A stretch of DNA of 64,000 bases, taken from the NCBI RefSeq assembly GCF_039541875.1, contig NZ_BAABHB010000006.1, positions 124,001-188,000 on the forward strand. The letters are read 5' to 3'. This DNA is from Nibrella viscosa. Its GTDB lineage: Bacteria > Bacteroidota > Bacteroidia > Cytophagales > Spirosomataceae. How positions within the stretch are numbered: position 1 is the stretch's first letter; each line of letters opens with the position of its first letter. The notes beneath the pieces were generated by a model. The model saw only the letters and a program-made list of their open reading frames with translations, did not search any database and had not been told where the DNA came from. Position numbers and translations under genes: made by a program. Below are positions 1 to 8,731 of the stretch, one piece after another.

Positions 1-3000
1 CAGGCGCTGGTGGACCTCTACAACAGCACCAACGGGGCCAACTGGTATAACAACGCCAACTGGCTCAGCGGCTGCGACCCCTGTAGCGGGGGCTGGTCTG
101 GCATCACCTGCACCAATGGCCGCGTGAGTCTAATAGACCTAAAGAACAATCGCTTAAGCGGAACACTGCCCAGCAGCCTCAGTGCCCTGACCAGCCTTCA
201 AGTGCTTCGGCTGTTCGGTAACGATTTGAGTGGGAGCCTGCCGGCGAGTTGGAGCGCCCTGACCAACCTGCGAGACCTTCGGGCTCAGGGTAACCAGTTG
301 AGTGGGAGCCTGCCGGATAGTTGGAGTGCGCTGACCAACCTGCAAGTGCTTATTCTGGACAACAACAATTTGAATGGGAGCCTGCCCGCAAGTTGGAGCG
401 CCCTGGCCAGCCTGCAAGAGCTTTGGCTCGTCGGGAACCAGTTGAGCGGGAGCCTGCCGGCGAGTTGGAGCGCGTTAACCAAGCTGCAACTGCTTCGGGC
501 TCAGAGTAACCAGTTGAGTGGGAGCCTGCCGACGAGTTGGAGTGCGTTGCCCAACCTGCAACAGCTTTATTTGAACGACAACCAGTTGAGCGGGAGCCTG
601 CCGGATAGTTGGAGTGCGTTGCCCAGCCTGCGAGTTCTTAATCTGTTCCAGAACCAGTTGAGCGGGAGCCTGCCGGCGAGTTGGAGTGCCCTGACCAGCC
701 TGCAAGTGCTTCGGCTGTTCGGTAACGATTTGAATGGGAGCCTGCCGGCGAGTTGGAGCGCCCTGCCCAACCTGCAACTGCTTCGACTGGATGACAACCA
801 GTTGAGCGGGAGCCTGCCGGATAGTTGGAGTGCGCTGACTACCCTGTTTGACCTTCGGCTGAATGATAACCAGTTGAGTGGGAGCCTGCCGACGAGTTGG
901 AGTGCGCTGACCAACCTGCAATTTCTTTATCTGTTCGACAACCAGTTGAGTGGCTGCATTCCGGCTTCCTATTCGGTGTTCTGTGGCAAGTTAGTCAATT
1001 TTTCGAACAATGCAGGCTTGCCTGGCGGGGGAGACTTCAGCGCCTTTTGTGCCAGTGGCAGCGGCAGCGACGCCATCAGCCTGGCCCTGCCCAGCAGCAG
1101 TTCGGCCGTCTGTACCGGGGCAAGTGTAACGGTGGCGGTGAGTGTCACGGGCACGGCCCCGCTGAGCTACCAGTGGTACAAAAACGGGGCATTGGTGGCG
1201 GGTCAGACCACGGCTACGCTGTCGCTGGGCAATGTGCAGGCCGCTGATGCGGGCAGCTACCAATTGGTGGTTACCGGCTGTAGCAGTACCACCAGTGCCG
1301 CCTTCAGCCTGTCGGTCAACCCGGCCCCTACGGCCGGCATCAGCCCCAGCACGGCCACGCTGAGCTGCACCAGCCCCAATGCCACGCTGACGGCCATGGG
1401 CGGCACCAGCTACCTGTGGAGCACGGGTGCCACTACGGATGCCATCAGCGCCACGGTGGCGGGCACCTACTCGGTGACGGTGAGCACAGGAGGCTGCACG
1501 GCAACGGCCAGTGCGACGGTGACGGGCAGTACCATAGCCCACCCCGACTATCAGGCGCTGGTGGACCTCTACAACAGCACCAACGGCCCCAACTGGAGCA
1601 CCAACACCAACTGGCTCAGCGGCTGCGACCCCTGCAGTGGGGGCTGGTACGGTATCACCTGCACTGATGGCCGCGTGAGTCAAATAGACTTAAATACAAA
1701 TCGCTTAAGCGGAACCCTGCCCAGCAGCCTCAGTGCCCTGACCAGCCTGCAACAGCTTCGGCTGTTCGGTAACGAATTGAGCGGGAGCCTGCCGGTGAGT
1801 TGGAGTGCCTTGACCAACCTGAGAGGCCTTCGGCTGGACGATAACCAATTGACGGAGAGCCTGCCGGTGAGTTGGAGTGCGCTGACCAACCTGCAAGAGC
1901 TTTTTCTTTGCCAAAACCAGTTAAGTGGGAGCCTGCCGGCGAGTTGGAGTGCCCTGACCAAGCTGCAACGGCTTTATCTGTTCCAAAATCAGTTGGGTGG
2001 GAGCCTGCCGGCGGGCTGGAGCGCCCTGGCTAACATGCAAAGCCTTCTTTTGAACGACAACCAGTTGAGTGGCTGCATTCCAGCTTCCTATTCAGTCTTC
2101 TGTGGGAAGGCTGATGTCGATTTTTCGAACAATGCGGGCTTGCCCGGCGGGGGAGACTTCAGCGCCTTTTGTGCCAGTGGCAGCGGCAGCGACGCCATTA
2201 GCCTGGCCCTGCCCAGCAGCAGTTCGGCCGTCTGTACCGGGGCAAGTGTAACGGTGGCGGTGAGTGTCACGGGCACGGCCCCGCTCACTTACCAATGGTA
2301 CAAGAATGGCGGGGTGGTCACGGGCCAGACCTCAGCTACGCTGCAACTGAGCAACGTGCAGGTGGCTGATGCGGGTAGCTACTCGGTGGTGGTCGCCGGG
2401 GCTTGTAACTCGCTTACTGCCACGGCCTTCAGCCTCACGGTCAATCCTCCCGCTCTGGCCACTATCGCGGCCTCAACTACCGCTCTGAACTGCACCACGC
2501 CCACCGCCAGCCTCTCGGCAACGGGCATGGGCACCTACCGCTGGAGCACCGGAGAGACAACGGCCGCCATCACCGTCAGCCCCACCAGTACCACCGCTTA
2601 CGCGCTGACACTGACCACCGCCGAGGGCTGTCTGGCCACCAACCAGATTCAACTCACCTACACGCCCGACACCCAGGGCCCGACGATTATCACTACCACC
2701 CTTTCGCTGACGCTCAACGCCCAGGGACAGGCCACGCTGCTGCCCACGGCCATCCAGACCAGCGATAACTGCAGCGGGGAGGTTAGCGTTCGTCTGGGCC
2801 GCAGCAGCTTCACCTGCGCCGATAGGGATACGGTGCCCATCAGCGTCACGGCTACCGATGCGAGTAAAAACTCCACCACGGCGACCGTGCAGGTGACGGT
2901 GCTGGATAACACCGCCCCCACGCTGGTGACCAAAACCGTCAGCAAAACCCTCTCAACGGGCGGCACCGCCGGCATTACGGCCGAGGAGGTCGTCAGCACG

Positions 3001-4611
3001 GCATCGGATAACTGCTCCTACACGCTCAGTGTAGCTCCGGCCAACTTCACGGCCGCCGGCAGCTACACGGTAGTGGTCACCGCCACCGATGCCGCCGGCA
3101 ACTCCACCACGGCCACCGCCGGGGTGAGTATCGGCAAACGCCAGGCCGTGCTGGCTTACCAGGGTTTGAACATCGGGCAGTACTCAGACCCGGTGGCCCT
3201 GCAGAGCCTCCTCACCGAGGTCGACGGCACCACTCCACTGGCCGGCAAGCCCGTCAGCTTCACGCTCAAAGCGCAGCAGACCACCGGCACCACCACTGCC
3301 GCCGGGGTGACGGCCCCCAATCTGGTGCTGACCCAGAAACCGGATACCTATACGCTGGTGGCATTCTTTGCCGGAGACGCTATCTACTTGCCGGTCTCCA
3401 CCACGGCGGTCTTCAGCATTCTGCCCGAAGATTCCCGCGCCACCTACACGGGAGCCTTGTTTGCCTCGGCCACCAGTGTGAACGCCGGCAGCGCCCAGGT
3501 GACGCTGAGCTCCACCATCCAGGACATCACCGCCGTGCAACCGGGTACCGACAACAGTCCGGGTGACATTCGCAACGCCACGGTGACCTTCGTCAACCGC
3601 GACGATGACAACAAGGTACTGGGCACGGCACCGGTGGGGCTGGTCAACCCCGGTGACCTCAAAATCGGCACGGCTACGGTCACCATCTCGCTGCCCACCA
3701 GTAACCAGGGCTACAGCACCTACACCATCGGCATAATCGTGGGGGGCTACTACACCCGCAACAGTCCGGAAGACAACGTGGTGGTCAACGTAGCTACCCC
3801 GCAGAATGACTTCATCTCCGGGGGCGGGTTTATCAACCTGAGCCGGTCGGCGGGCCAGAAAGCGGGTGATGCCGGTACACGCAACAACTTCGGCTTCAAC
3901 GTCAAATACAACAAGAACGCCACCAACCTGCAGGGCAACGTCAATGTGATTACCCGCCGGATGGAGCCGGACGGAATGCTGCACGTCTACCAGATCAAAG
4001 GCAACACCATGACCTCGCTGTCGACCCTGCCGACCACGGCGGGGGGCAAGGCGGCCTACAACGGCAAGGCCAGTATTCAGGACATCACTAACCCGCTGGC
4101 GGTGGTGGCGGTCGACGGTAACGCCACGCTGCAGGTGACGATGACCGACAACGGCGAACCCGGCAGCAGCGATGCCATTGCCATCACGGTGTGGAACAAG
4201 TTGGGCGGTCTGTGGTTTGCCAGTGAGTGGGACGGCGTGAAGACGCTGGAAAAGACGCTGGCGGGGGGTAATCTGGTGGTGCGGGGTGCAAAGGTAGGCA
4301 CACGGGAAGCCGCCGTAGAGTCGATGGTGGTGGCTACGGTGACGGAAGGGCCGGTTAGTCTGGCCGTAGCCGTCCAGCCCAACCCAACTACTGATGAGTT
4401 GCAGGTCACCATAACCGGTCCGGCCAGTCTGAAAACGGTAACTTTGAAGCTCTACGATGTGCTGCAACGCATAGTCGGCGAGTGGCCGGTGGCCTTACAG
4501 GAAGGACAGGGACAGACCAGCCTCAGTCTGGCTAACCAGGCTACGGGCGTGTACCTGCTGAGCGCCGAAGCCGACCGGCAGCGGGCCGTGCAGCGTGTGC
4601 TGAAGCGGTAG
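1..4611 (+). CDS. Giant secreted LRR / Ig-like adhesin, T9SS cargo (5' partial)
   Basis: The frame is open from base 1, so the gene starts upstream; the GTG at 10 is internal, because the same Q-A-L-V-D-L-Y-N-S-T-N-G segment recurs in the middle of the protein. Visible order: LRR N-cap, about 12 plant-type LRRs of 24 residues, an Ig-like domain (Y-Q-W-Y-K-N-G, D-A-G-S-Y), a short beta-rich module, a second N-cap with about 6 LRRs, a second near-identical Ig-like domain, then HYR/Big-type repeats and a long beta region. The last 80 residues (Q-P-N-P-T-T-D-E...G-V-Y-L-L-S-A) match a type A T9SS sorting domain. It is therefore predicted to be exported through the outer membrane and held at the surface or released. 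A binding or adhesion role is inferred; the ligand is unknown. A strong terminator follows the stop. Confidence 0.9.
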   Translation, partial: QALVDLYNSTNGANWYNNANWLSGCDPCSGGWSGITCTNGRVSLIDLKNNRLSGTLPSSLSALTSLQVLRLFGNDLSGSLPASWSALTNLRDLRAQGNQLSGSLPDSWSALTNLQVLILDNNNLNGSLPASWSALASLQELWLVGNQLSGSLPASWSALTKLQLLRAQSNQLSGSLPTSWSALPNLQQLYLNDNQLSGSLPDSWSALPSLRVLNLFQNQLSGSLPASWSALTSLQVLRLFGNDLNGSLPASWSALPNLQLLRLDDNQLSGSLPDSWSALTTLFDLRLNDNQLSGSLPTSWSALTNLQFLYLFDNQLSGCIPASYSVFCGKLVNFSNNAGLPGGGDFSAFCASGSGSDAISLALPSSSSAVCTGASVTVAVSVTGTAPLSYQWYKNGALVAGQTTATLSLGNVQAADAGSYQLVVTGCSSTTSAAFSLSVNPAPTAGISPSTATLSCTSPNATLTAMGGTSYLWSTGATTDAISATVAGTYSVTVSTGGCTATASATVTGSTIAHPDYQALVDLYNSTNGPNWSTNTNWLSGCDPCSGGWYGITCTDGRVSQIDLNTNRLSGTLPSSLSALTSLQQLRLFGNELSGSLPVSWSALTNLRGLRLDDNQLTESLPVSWSALTNLQELFLCQNQLSGSLPASWSALTKLQRLYLFQNQLGGSLPAGWSALANMQSLLLNDNQLSGCIPASYSVFCGKADVDFSNNAGLPGGGDFSAFCASGSGSDAISLALPSSSSAVCTGASVTVAVSVTGTAPLTYQWYKNGGVVTGQTSATLQLSNVQVADAGSYSVVVAGACNSLTATAFSLTVNPPALATIAASTTALNCTTPTASLSATGMGTYRWSTGETTAAITVSPTSTTAYALTLTTAEGCLATNQIQLTYTPDTQGPTIITTTLSLTLNAQGQATLLPTAIQTSDNCSGEVSVRLGRSSFTCADRDTVPISVTATDASKNSTTATVQVTVLDNTAPTLVTKTVSKTLSTGGTAGITAEEVVSTASDNCSYTLSVAPANFTAAGSYTVVVTATDAAGNSTTATAGVSIGKRQAVLAYQGLNIGQYSDPVALQSLLTEVDGTTPLAGKPVSFTLKAQQTTGTTTAAGVTAPNLVLTQKPDTYTLVAFFAGDAIYLPVSTTAVFSILPEDSRATYTGALFASATSVNAGSAQVTLSSTIQDITAVQPGTDNSPGDIRNATVTFVNRDDDNKVLGTAPVGLVNPGDLKIGTATVTISLPTSNQGYSTYTIGIIVGGYYTRNSPEDNVVVNVATPQNDFISGGGFINLSRSAGQKAGDAGTRNNFGFNVKYNKNATNLQGNVNVITRRMEPDGMLHVYQIKGNTMTSLSTLPTTAGGKAAYNGKASIQDITNPLAVVAVDGNATLQVTMTDNGEPGSSDAIAITVWNKLGGLWFASEWDGVKTLEKTLAGGNLVVRGAKVGTREAAVESMVVATVTEGPVSLAVAVQPNPTTDELQVTITGPASLKTVTLKLYDVLQRIVGEWPVALQEGQGQTSLSLANQATGVYLLSAEADRQRAVQRVLKR
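133..990 (+). repeat. Tandem 72-bp LRR units, block 1
   Basis: About 12 head-to-tail 72-bp units each encode a 24-residue LRR. The S-L-P-A-S-W-S-A-L half is nearly invariant at DNA level. Changes cluster in the codons of the x-L-x-x-N segment. One unit (R-L-F-G-N-D) occurs twice in the block. Confidence 0.9.
1684..2090 (+). repeat. Tandem 72-bp LRR units, block 2 of a larger duplication
   Basis: About 6 further units of the same 72-bp family. The block lies inside a larger direct duplication: bases 1-180 resemble 1552-1730 (N-cap) and about 945-1155 resemble 2065-2290 (C-cap plus start of the Ig-like domain), with long identical stretches. Confidence 0.85.
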
Positions 4612-4657
4612 GGGAAGAAGGGCATGGAAGGCGGGGAGCAGCAATAGTGAACAAAAA

Positions 4658-4687
4658 AACGCCCGGCTCTCAGGTCGGGCGTTTTTT
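4658..4687 (+). terminator. Rho-independent terminator
   Basis: The arm AACGCCCG pairs with CGGGCGTT around a short loop, followed by TTTTTT; A-residues precede the stem, so it may act in both directions. It closes the adhesin gene. Confidence 0.85.
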
Positions 4688-4735
4688 CGTTTCACAAATT
4701 CCGTATTTTGTTGGGCCACCAACCTCACCTGTGCT

Positions 4736-5167
4736 ATGAATAAATTTCAGTCCGTCGATTTCCGGACCATGGATGATCTGCTCGAGTACCTGCCCGACGA
4801 CGAGCGGAAGATGATGGAGGTGCTCAGGAAAATTATCCTGACCTGCATACCCAACTGCCGGGAGAAGCTGTCGTACAATGTGCCGGTTTACTCGCGCCAC
4901 CGCATGATCTGTTTTCTCTGGCCGGGTTCGGTACCCTGGGGTGGTTTGCATACAACAGGCGTCCGGCTGGGTTTCATGCGGGGCAATCAACTGACCGACG
5001 AAGCCGGCTACCTCGATAAAGGCAAGCGTAAACAGGTTTACGTCCGGGATTTTGCGTCTCTTAAGGATATAGATATCGACGTGCTGAGGCCTTTCCTGAT
5101 CGAAGCGGCCATATTGGACGAAGAGGTGGCCAGACAGAAGAAGTCCCGTTCGCGGAAAATGGGTTAG
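4736..5167 (+). CDS. DUF1801 (YdhG-like) domain protein
   Basis: A 143-residue soluble protein whose layout fits the DUF1801/YdhG fold: an acidic helical N-terminus (L-L-E-Y-L-P-D-D-E-R), then the family-like E-K-L-S-Y-N-V-P-V-Y and C-F-L-W-P-G strands, and a K-Q-V-Y-V-R strand with a basic C-terminal tail. The family is widespread and small; its biochemical role is not firmly established, although the fold is related to frataxin-like domains. The ATG start is clear, with the adhesin terminator about 50 bp upstream, so it has its own promoter. It is followed 114 bp later by an acyltransferase in the same direction. The family call is fairly safe; no function is claimed. Confidence 0.75.
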   Translation: MNKFQSVDFRTMDDLLEYLPDDERKMMEVLRKIILTCIPNCREKLSYNVPVYSRHRMICFLWPGSVPWGGLHTTGVRLGFMRGNQLTDEAGYLDKGKRKQVYVRDFASLKDIDIDVLRPFLIEAAILDEEVARQKKSRSRKMG

Positions 5168-5281
5168 GTTGTTTTAGCCTGCTGGCATTTGCCGTTTAAT
5201 CAATCACATACACTACTAGTTGGCGTTCTGGCGTCGGGGCTGCTTATTTGTTTTGCGTCCATTAACCCATCATCTCCTCTT

Positions 5282-6439
5282 ATGAGCCGTCCTTATCTGA
5301 TCACCCTGACACCTTTGCGCGGAATAGCTGCTCTGCTGGTGGTAGTATTCCACTTTAATATGCTGGTGATGCCTGTTATCGATCCGGCTGTTACCCAGCT
5401 ACATCGCCGGTGGTACTTGCTGGTCGACTTCTTCTTTATCCTCAGCGGCTTCATCATTACCTATGTGTACGGAAGCTGGTTTGAAGAGCGCGTGGCAGGA
5501 GGGGTGTTCCGCCGGTATATGGCTGCCCGGTTCGCCCGGATTTATCCGATGCATCTGGTCACCCTGCTCTGGATTATCGGACTGTACAGCTTAATCAAGG
5601 CATACGGTATCACATTGAAGCCTCAAGATCAGGTTGTGTTTGATACGTCTGCTATCCCCATGCATGTCCTGATGGTACAAGGCTTCAATACGGTCAGGTC
5701 CGGGACCTGGAACCTGCCATCCTGGTCTATTGGCAGCGAATGGCTTTTATATCTGGTATTTCCGGGTTTAATGATTGGGTTTCGGCGTTTATCATCGGTA
5801 GGGAGATACGCCCTGTTATTGGTAGTGGCCGCGCTTTATGTTTATCTGGAGCAGTCGGTACGGCCCGGTGCGCCCCTCAAACCCTGGCTTTGGCGCTTGC
5901 CCGATACCATCGACGATATTACCTTCCCCAAAAGCTTTCTGCGTTGCCTGGCCGGCTTTTTGCTGGGTATGGTAACCCACCATGCCTATACGCGGGCGTG
6001 GGGCAGGCAATGGATAGGCCGGAGCCGGACGTTCGCTGTGTTGGGTATTTGTTTGATTGTAAGCTATCACCTGTTAGTACCCGATACAATCACCATCTGG
6101 TTCTTTCCCCTGCTGATCCTGAGTGCCAGCTTCAACAACGGACGTATTGCCGGTTATTTGCAAACCCGTCCGTTGCAGCGGCTGGGCGACTGGTCGTATT
6201 CCATTTATATGGTTCATATACCCATTCTGTTCTCGTTCCTGGCCGTACAGCTTATCAACGCACCGGCGCAGCCGGCTCCTGCCAAACCCGTCGAATATGG
6301 GCTTGTTGGGCCAATTGTATGCCTGGTATATGTTATGCTGGTGCTGTTGGTTTCGTCGGTAACCTACCGCTTTGTGGAGGTTCCCGCCCGAAATTACCTC
6401 AATGCCAAACTGAAGTCCAGACCGCTTGCGGTGGCGTGA
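5282..6439 (+). CDS. Acyltransferase family 3 membrane protein
   Basis: A 385-residue integral membrane protein with about ten hydrophobic segments. It begins P-Y-L-I-T-L-T-P-L-R-G-I-A-A, the usual opening of acyltransferase-3 (OafA-like) proteins. The conserved catalytic His is in V-V-F-H-F (about residue 24), followed by D-F-F-F-I-L-S-G-F and the basic R-F-A-R-I-Y-P loop. Such enzymes transfer acetyl or other acyl groups from the cytoplasm to surface sugars or lipids. The frame extends 31 codons upstream to a TTG, but the ATG at 5282 places the family N-terminus correctly and is preferred. The substrate is not predictable from the neighbours. Confidence 0.85.
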   Translation: MSRPYLITLTPLRGIAALLVVVFHFNMLVMPVIDPAVTQLHRRWYLLVDFFFILSGFIITYVYGSWFEERVAGGVFRRYMAARFARIYPMHLVTLLWIIGLYSLIKAYGITLKPQDQVVFDTSAIPMHVLMVQGFNTVRSGTWNLPSWSIGSEWLLYLVFPGLMIGFRRLSSVGRYALLLVVAALYVYLEQSVRPGAPLKPWLWRLPDTIDDITFPKSFLRCLAGFLLGMVTHHAYTRAWGRQWIGRSRTFAVLGICLIVSYHLLVPDTITIWFFPLLILSASFNNGRIAGYLQTRPLQRLGDWSYSIYMVHIPILFSFLAVQLINAPAQPAPAKPVEYGLVGPIVCLVYVMLVLLVSSVTYRFVEVPARNYLNAKLKSRPLAVA

Positions 6440-6442
6440 AAA

Positions 6443-6471
6443 GTGAGAGAATGGCTTCGCCATTTTCTCAC
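6443..6471. terminator. Hairpin between convergent genes
   Basis: GTGAGAGAATGGC faces GCCATTTTCTCAC across a 3-nt loop (12 of 13 paired). There is no U-run, so this is a weak terminator or a structured 3' end shared by two convergent genes. Confidence 0.5.
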
Positions 6472-6500
6472 TCCTACAGGCAGCTACATAATTCGCTGAT

Positions 6501-6525
6501 TCACTCTTTCGCTCTTTTGCTCTTT
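6501..6525 (-). repeat. AAAGAGCGAAAGAGTGA-type repeat word at a stop codon
   Basis: The last codons of the following minus-strand gene (K-S-K-R-A-K-E-stop) are written in copies of an AAAGAGC/AAAGAGTG word. The same word occurs at 31899-31930 at the end of an unrelated gene. Confidence 0.6.
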
Positions 6526-8303
6526 AAGACCGTTGCCAATTCTTTTCCCAGCACCTCATACCCGGCCGCGTTCGGGTGGAGGCCGTCGGAAAACAGTTGT
6601 TCGTTGATTTTGCCGGTTTTCAACAGCAGCCGTTTGCCAACATCCTGGTACCCAATGTTCTCCGACCGGGCCAGCGCCTGAATGCCTTTGTTGAGACCGG
6701 CTACCCGCGTTTCCTGCTCCCGGCGGGGGTAAATGCCTAACAGTGTTAACCTGGCTTTAGGCTGCCGGAGCCGGATGGCGTGTATCAGGTGTTTCAGGCC
6801 CTGAACAATTTCGTCATCGGTGTTCAGGTGGAGGTTGTTGGTGCCGATGTTCAGGATGATCTGTTCGGGCGCAATATCGTCCAGTTCATCGTTATAAACC
6901 CGCCATAGCACGTTTTCGACCCGATCCCAGCCGAAACCGAAATTGCGTACCTGGAGCGGATCGAGGTACTTGTCCCAGGAACCTGCTCCTGCAATCCGGT
7001 TATTTAAGGGCTTGCCGCCCCAGTTGTGCGTGATGGAGTTGCCAATGAACACGATTCGGGTGGGTTCGGTCTGGTTCAGCTTAAGCATCTCGGTATGCCG
7101 TTCTTCCCAGTTGTAGCTGCCGGGCTCGCGGTTCTGTCGGGTGGGTATCTGGGTGGTCAGGGTGCCGAGGGGTTGTTGCAGGATCTCCCGGATCTTCTTC
7201 TCGTAGGCGTTGGCGTAGCGCATCATGCCGAGGTCGTTGGGGTGAGTGCCGTCGACCATGCAATCCAGATCCATCCCAATCTCCGACATTGGCAGCAGGT
7301 AAATACCCTGGATATTTTCGCCCTTAAGTTTGGCAAACGCTTCCCGCAGGTCGAGGTTGGCATTTTCAAACAGGGGTTGCCGGTGCGGCATCAGGTAGCC
7401 TTCGGTGTAGCCATCATGTTCGGTGAGCAGGATGGGCGTTTGCGGGTGTTTGGCGCGGAGGGTTCTCACGGCATCAATGATGCGCTTTTCCAGCTCCGGC
7501 CGGTCCACTACGGTTTGAATCAGATTTGGCAGGCAGTCGAGCACAAAGAGCTTGGCGTCGATCTCGTTGACCAGATCAACTACTTCCTTCTCCAGCCGGC
7601 CGTTGCCCGAAAAGCCGAGGTTGATAACGGGGCGGTCGAGTTTCCGGGCCAGTATGGTAGGCCAGGCCATTCCGGGCCGCGATGCGCAGGCACCCTGGGC
7701 AATGGAGGTGCCGTAAACTACAATGGGCTTCTCCGGCCGCTGCGGCAGCGCCGTAAAGCTACTGCCCGCCGGTACGCCAATTTCCAGGTTACGGACGCCA
7801 TTGTACAGTGGCAGGTACAACCGGTACTCCCGACCGAGTTTGTGGTAACCATCGGTGGGCCGCAGCTGGGCAAAGGTATACTGAACCGTGTCTTTAAAGC
7901 TGTATTTACCGGATGCCAGATGCCAGCTGCCGTCGCTGTCGATACCGTACAGATCCACCCCACTGACCCCCGTGGCCGGCATATGCGGCAGGGCGGCATT
8001 GCCGGTTACCTGATAGCGAACAATAATCTCCGGCGCATTACTCACGAACCGGATCGACAGCCCGGCCGTTTGCCGCGACAAATCCCAGACCGGTTTCCGG
8101 ACCAGCGCTTTGGCGCGGGGCGGTAAGCGCTGTAGGGTGTCCGGCATTTCGCCGGGCCAGGCCTGCCCGTCGACCACCGGGAAGGGGCTGTCGGCCGGTT
8201 TCCACCAGGTGTAGGGGGTGGGTGTCTGCGCCAAACCGGCATTTGCCAGCAACCAGAAAAGGGCCAGGTATAGGCAGGAGGCTGAGCTGTTTCTGTAAAC
8301 CAT
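6501..8303 (-). CDS. Secreted two-domain SGNH/GDSL hydrolase
   Basis: About 600 residues with a signal peptide ending near L-A-Q. The ATG at 8303 is chosen over a GTG five codons upstream because it gives a normal n-region. After an N-terminal beta-sandwich come two SGNH hydrolase domains. The first has nucleophile block G-T-S-I-A-Q-G (Ser near 200) and closing D-G-T-H-P-N-D. The second has I-G-N-S-I-T-H-N-W, then G-T-N-N-L-H and D-G-L-H-P-N. Both domains keep Ser, Gly, Asn and Asp-His elements, so both may be active. Such enzymes deacylate or deacetylate polysaccharides outside the cytoplasm. The substrate here is not known. The C-terminal codons lie in a repeat word. Confidence 0.85.
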   Translation of the reverse strand: MVYRNSSASCLYLALFWLLANAGLAQTPTPYTWWKPADSPFPVVDGQAWPGEMPDTLQRLPPRAKALVRKPVWDLSRQTAGLSIRFVSNAPEIIVRYQVTGNAALPHMPATGVSGVDLYGIDSDGSWHLASGKYSFKDTVQYTFAQLRPTDGYHKLGREYRLYLPLYNGVRNLEIGVPAGSSFTALPQRPEKPIVVYGTSIAQGACASRPGMAWPTILARKLDRPVINLGFSGNGRLEKEVVDLVNEIDAKLFVLDCLPNLIQTVVDRPELEKRIIDAVRTLRAKHPQTPILLTEHDGYTEGYLMPHRQPLFENANLDLREAFAKLKGENIQGIYLLPMSEIGMDLDCMVDGTHPNDLGMMRYANAYEKKIREILQQPLGTLTTQIPTRQNREPGSYNWEERHTEMLKLNQTEPTRIVFIGNSITHNWGGKPLNNRIAGAGSWDKYLDPLQVRNFGFGWDRVENVLWRVYNDELDDIAPEQIILNIGTNNLHLNTDDEIVQGLKHLIHAIRLRQPKARLTLLGIYPRREQETRVAGLNKGIQALARSENIGYQDVGKRLLLKTGKINEQLFSDGLHPNAAGYEVLGKELATVLKSKRAKE

Positions 8304-8731
8304 GCCGGGAATATACACTTGATTTGAAACAAAGAGAATCGGAAGCTAACTGAGCTGATTATTTTAATAAATGCCCGATCTGCCGTTTACTCAAATGAGT
8401 TAGCCGAATTTGGAATAGCGGACCGTAACGGCTTTATTTACTGATAGATAGCTGTGCCAGAAAAGTATACAAAGTAGAAAATAACTAAATTAACTATGCA
8501 TACCCTCCATTGCCGTAGGGGTTAGGCGGATGCACGATGTAGGGAAAAGCGGCTGGTTCTTGTTGATACCAATTTACAACCTGATCCTGGCCTGTACCGA
8601 AGGAGAACCCCGGGATAATCAGTATGGTCCCAACCCGAAGCCCCTTCAGCAACAAACCGTTGTGCAGTAAATTGTTTTCGTTCACTTGTTACAACCGCAT
8701 CAGGCTGAGCGCGTATAGCCGGTAACGGCTA
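8304..8731. other. Intergenic region with one short degraded-looking frame
   Basis: AT-rich gap between two minus-strand genes. Apart from the LysM-like fragment listed separately, no gene, hairpin terminator or clear promoter was recognised. Confidence 0.5.
8494..8685 (-). pseudogene. Possible LysM-domain remnant
   Basis: A 63-codon frame reading N-E-N-N-L-L-H-N-G...V-G-T-I-L-I-I-P-G resembles the second half of a LysM domain (N-x-L....L..G..L.IP). It begins at a GTG two codons after an in-frame TAA preceded by ATG-CGG-TTG, as if the 5' half was lost. Too short to be sure; it may be chance. Confidence 0.25.

Noticed and set aside
133..990. Regular 72-bp repeats resembling a CRISPR or satellite array, and long open frames antisense to them
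   Set aside because: The units encode LRRs in the sense frame, lack unique spacers of constant size, and the antisense frames merely mirror the repeat.
5740..6681. Overlapping long frame across the acyltransferase end
   Set aside because: It is out of frame with the membrane protein, has no family character and runs into the convergent gene.
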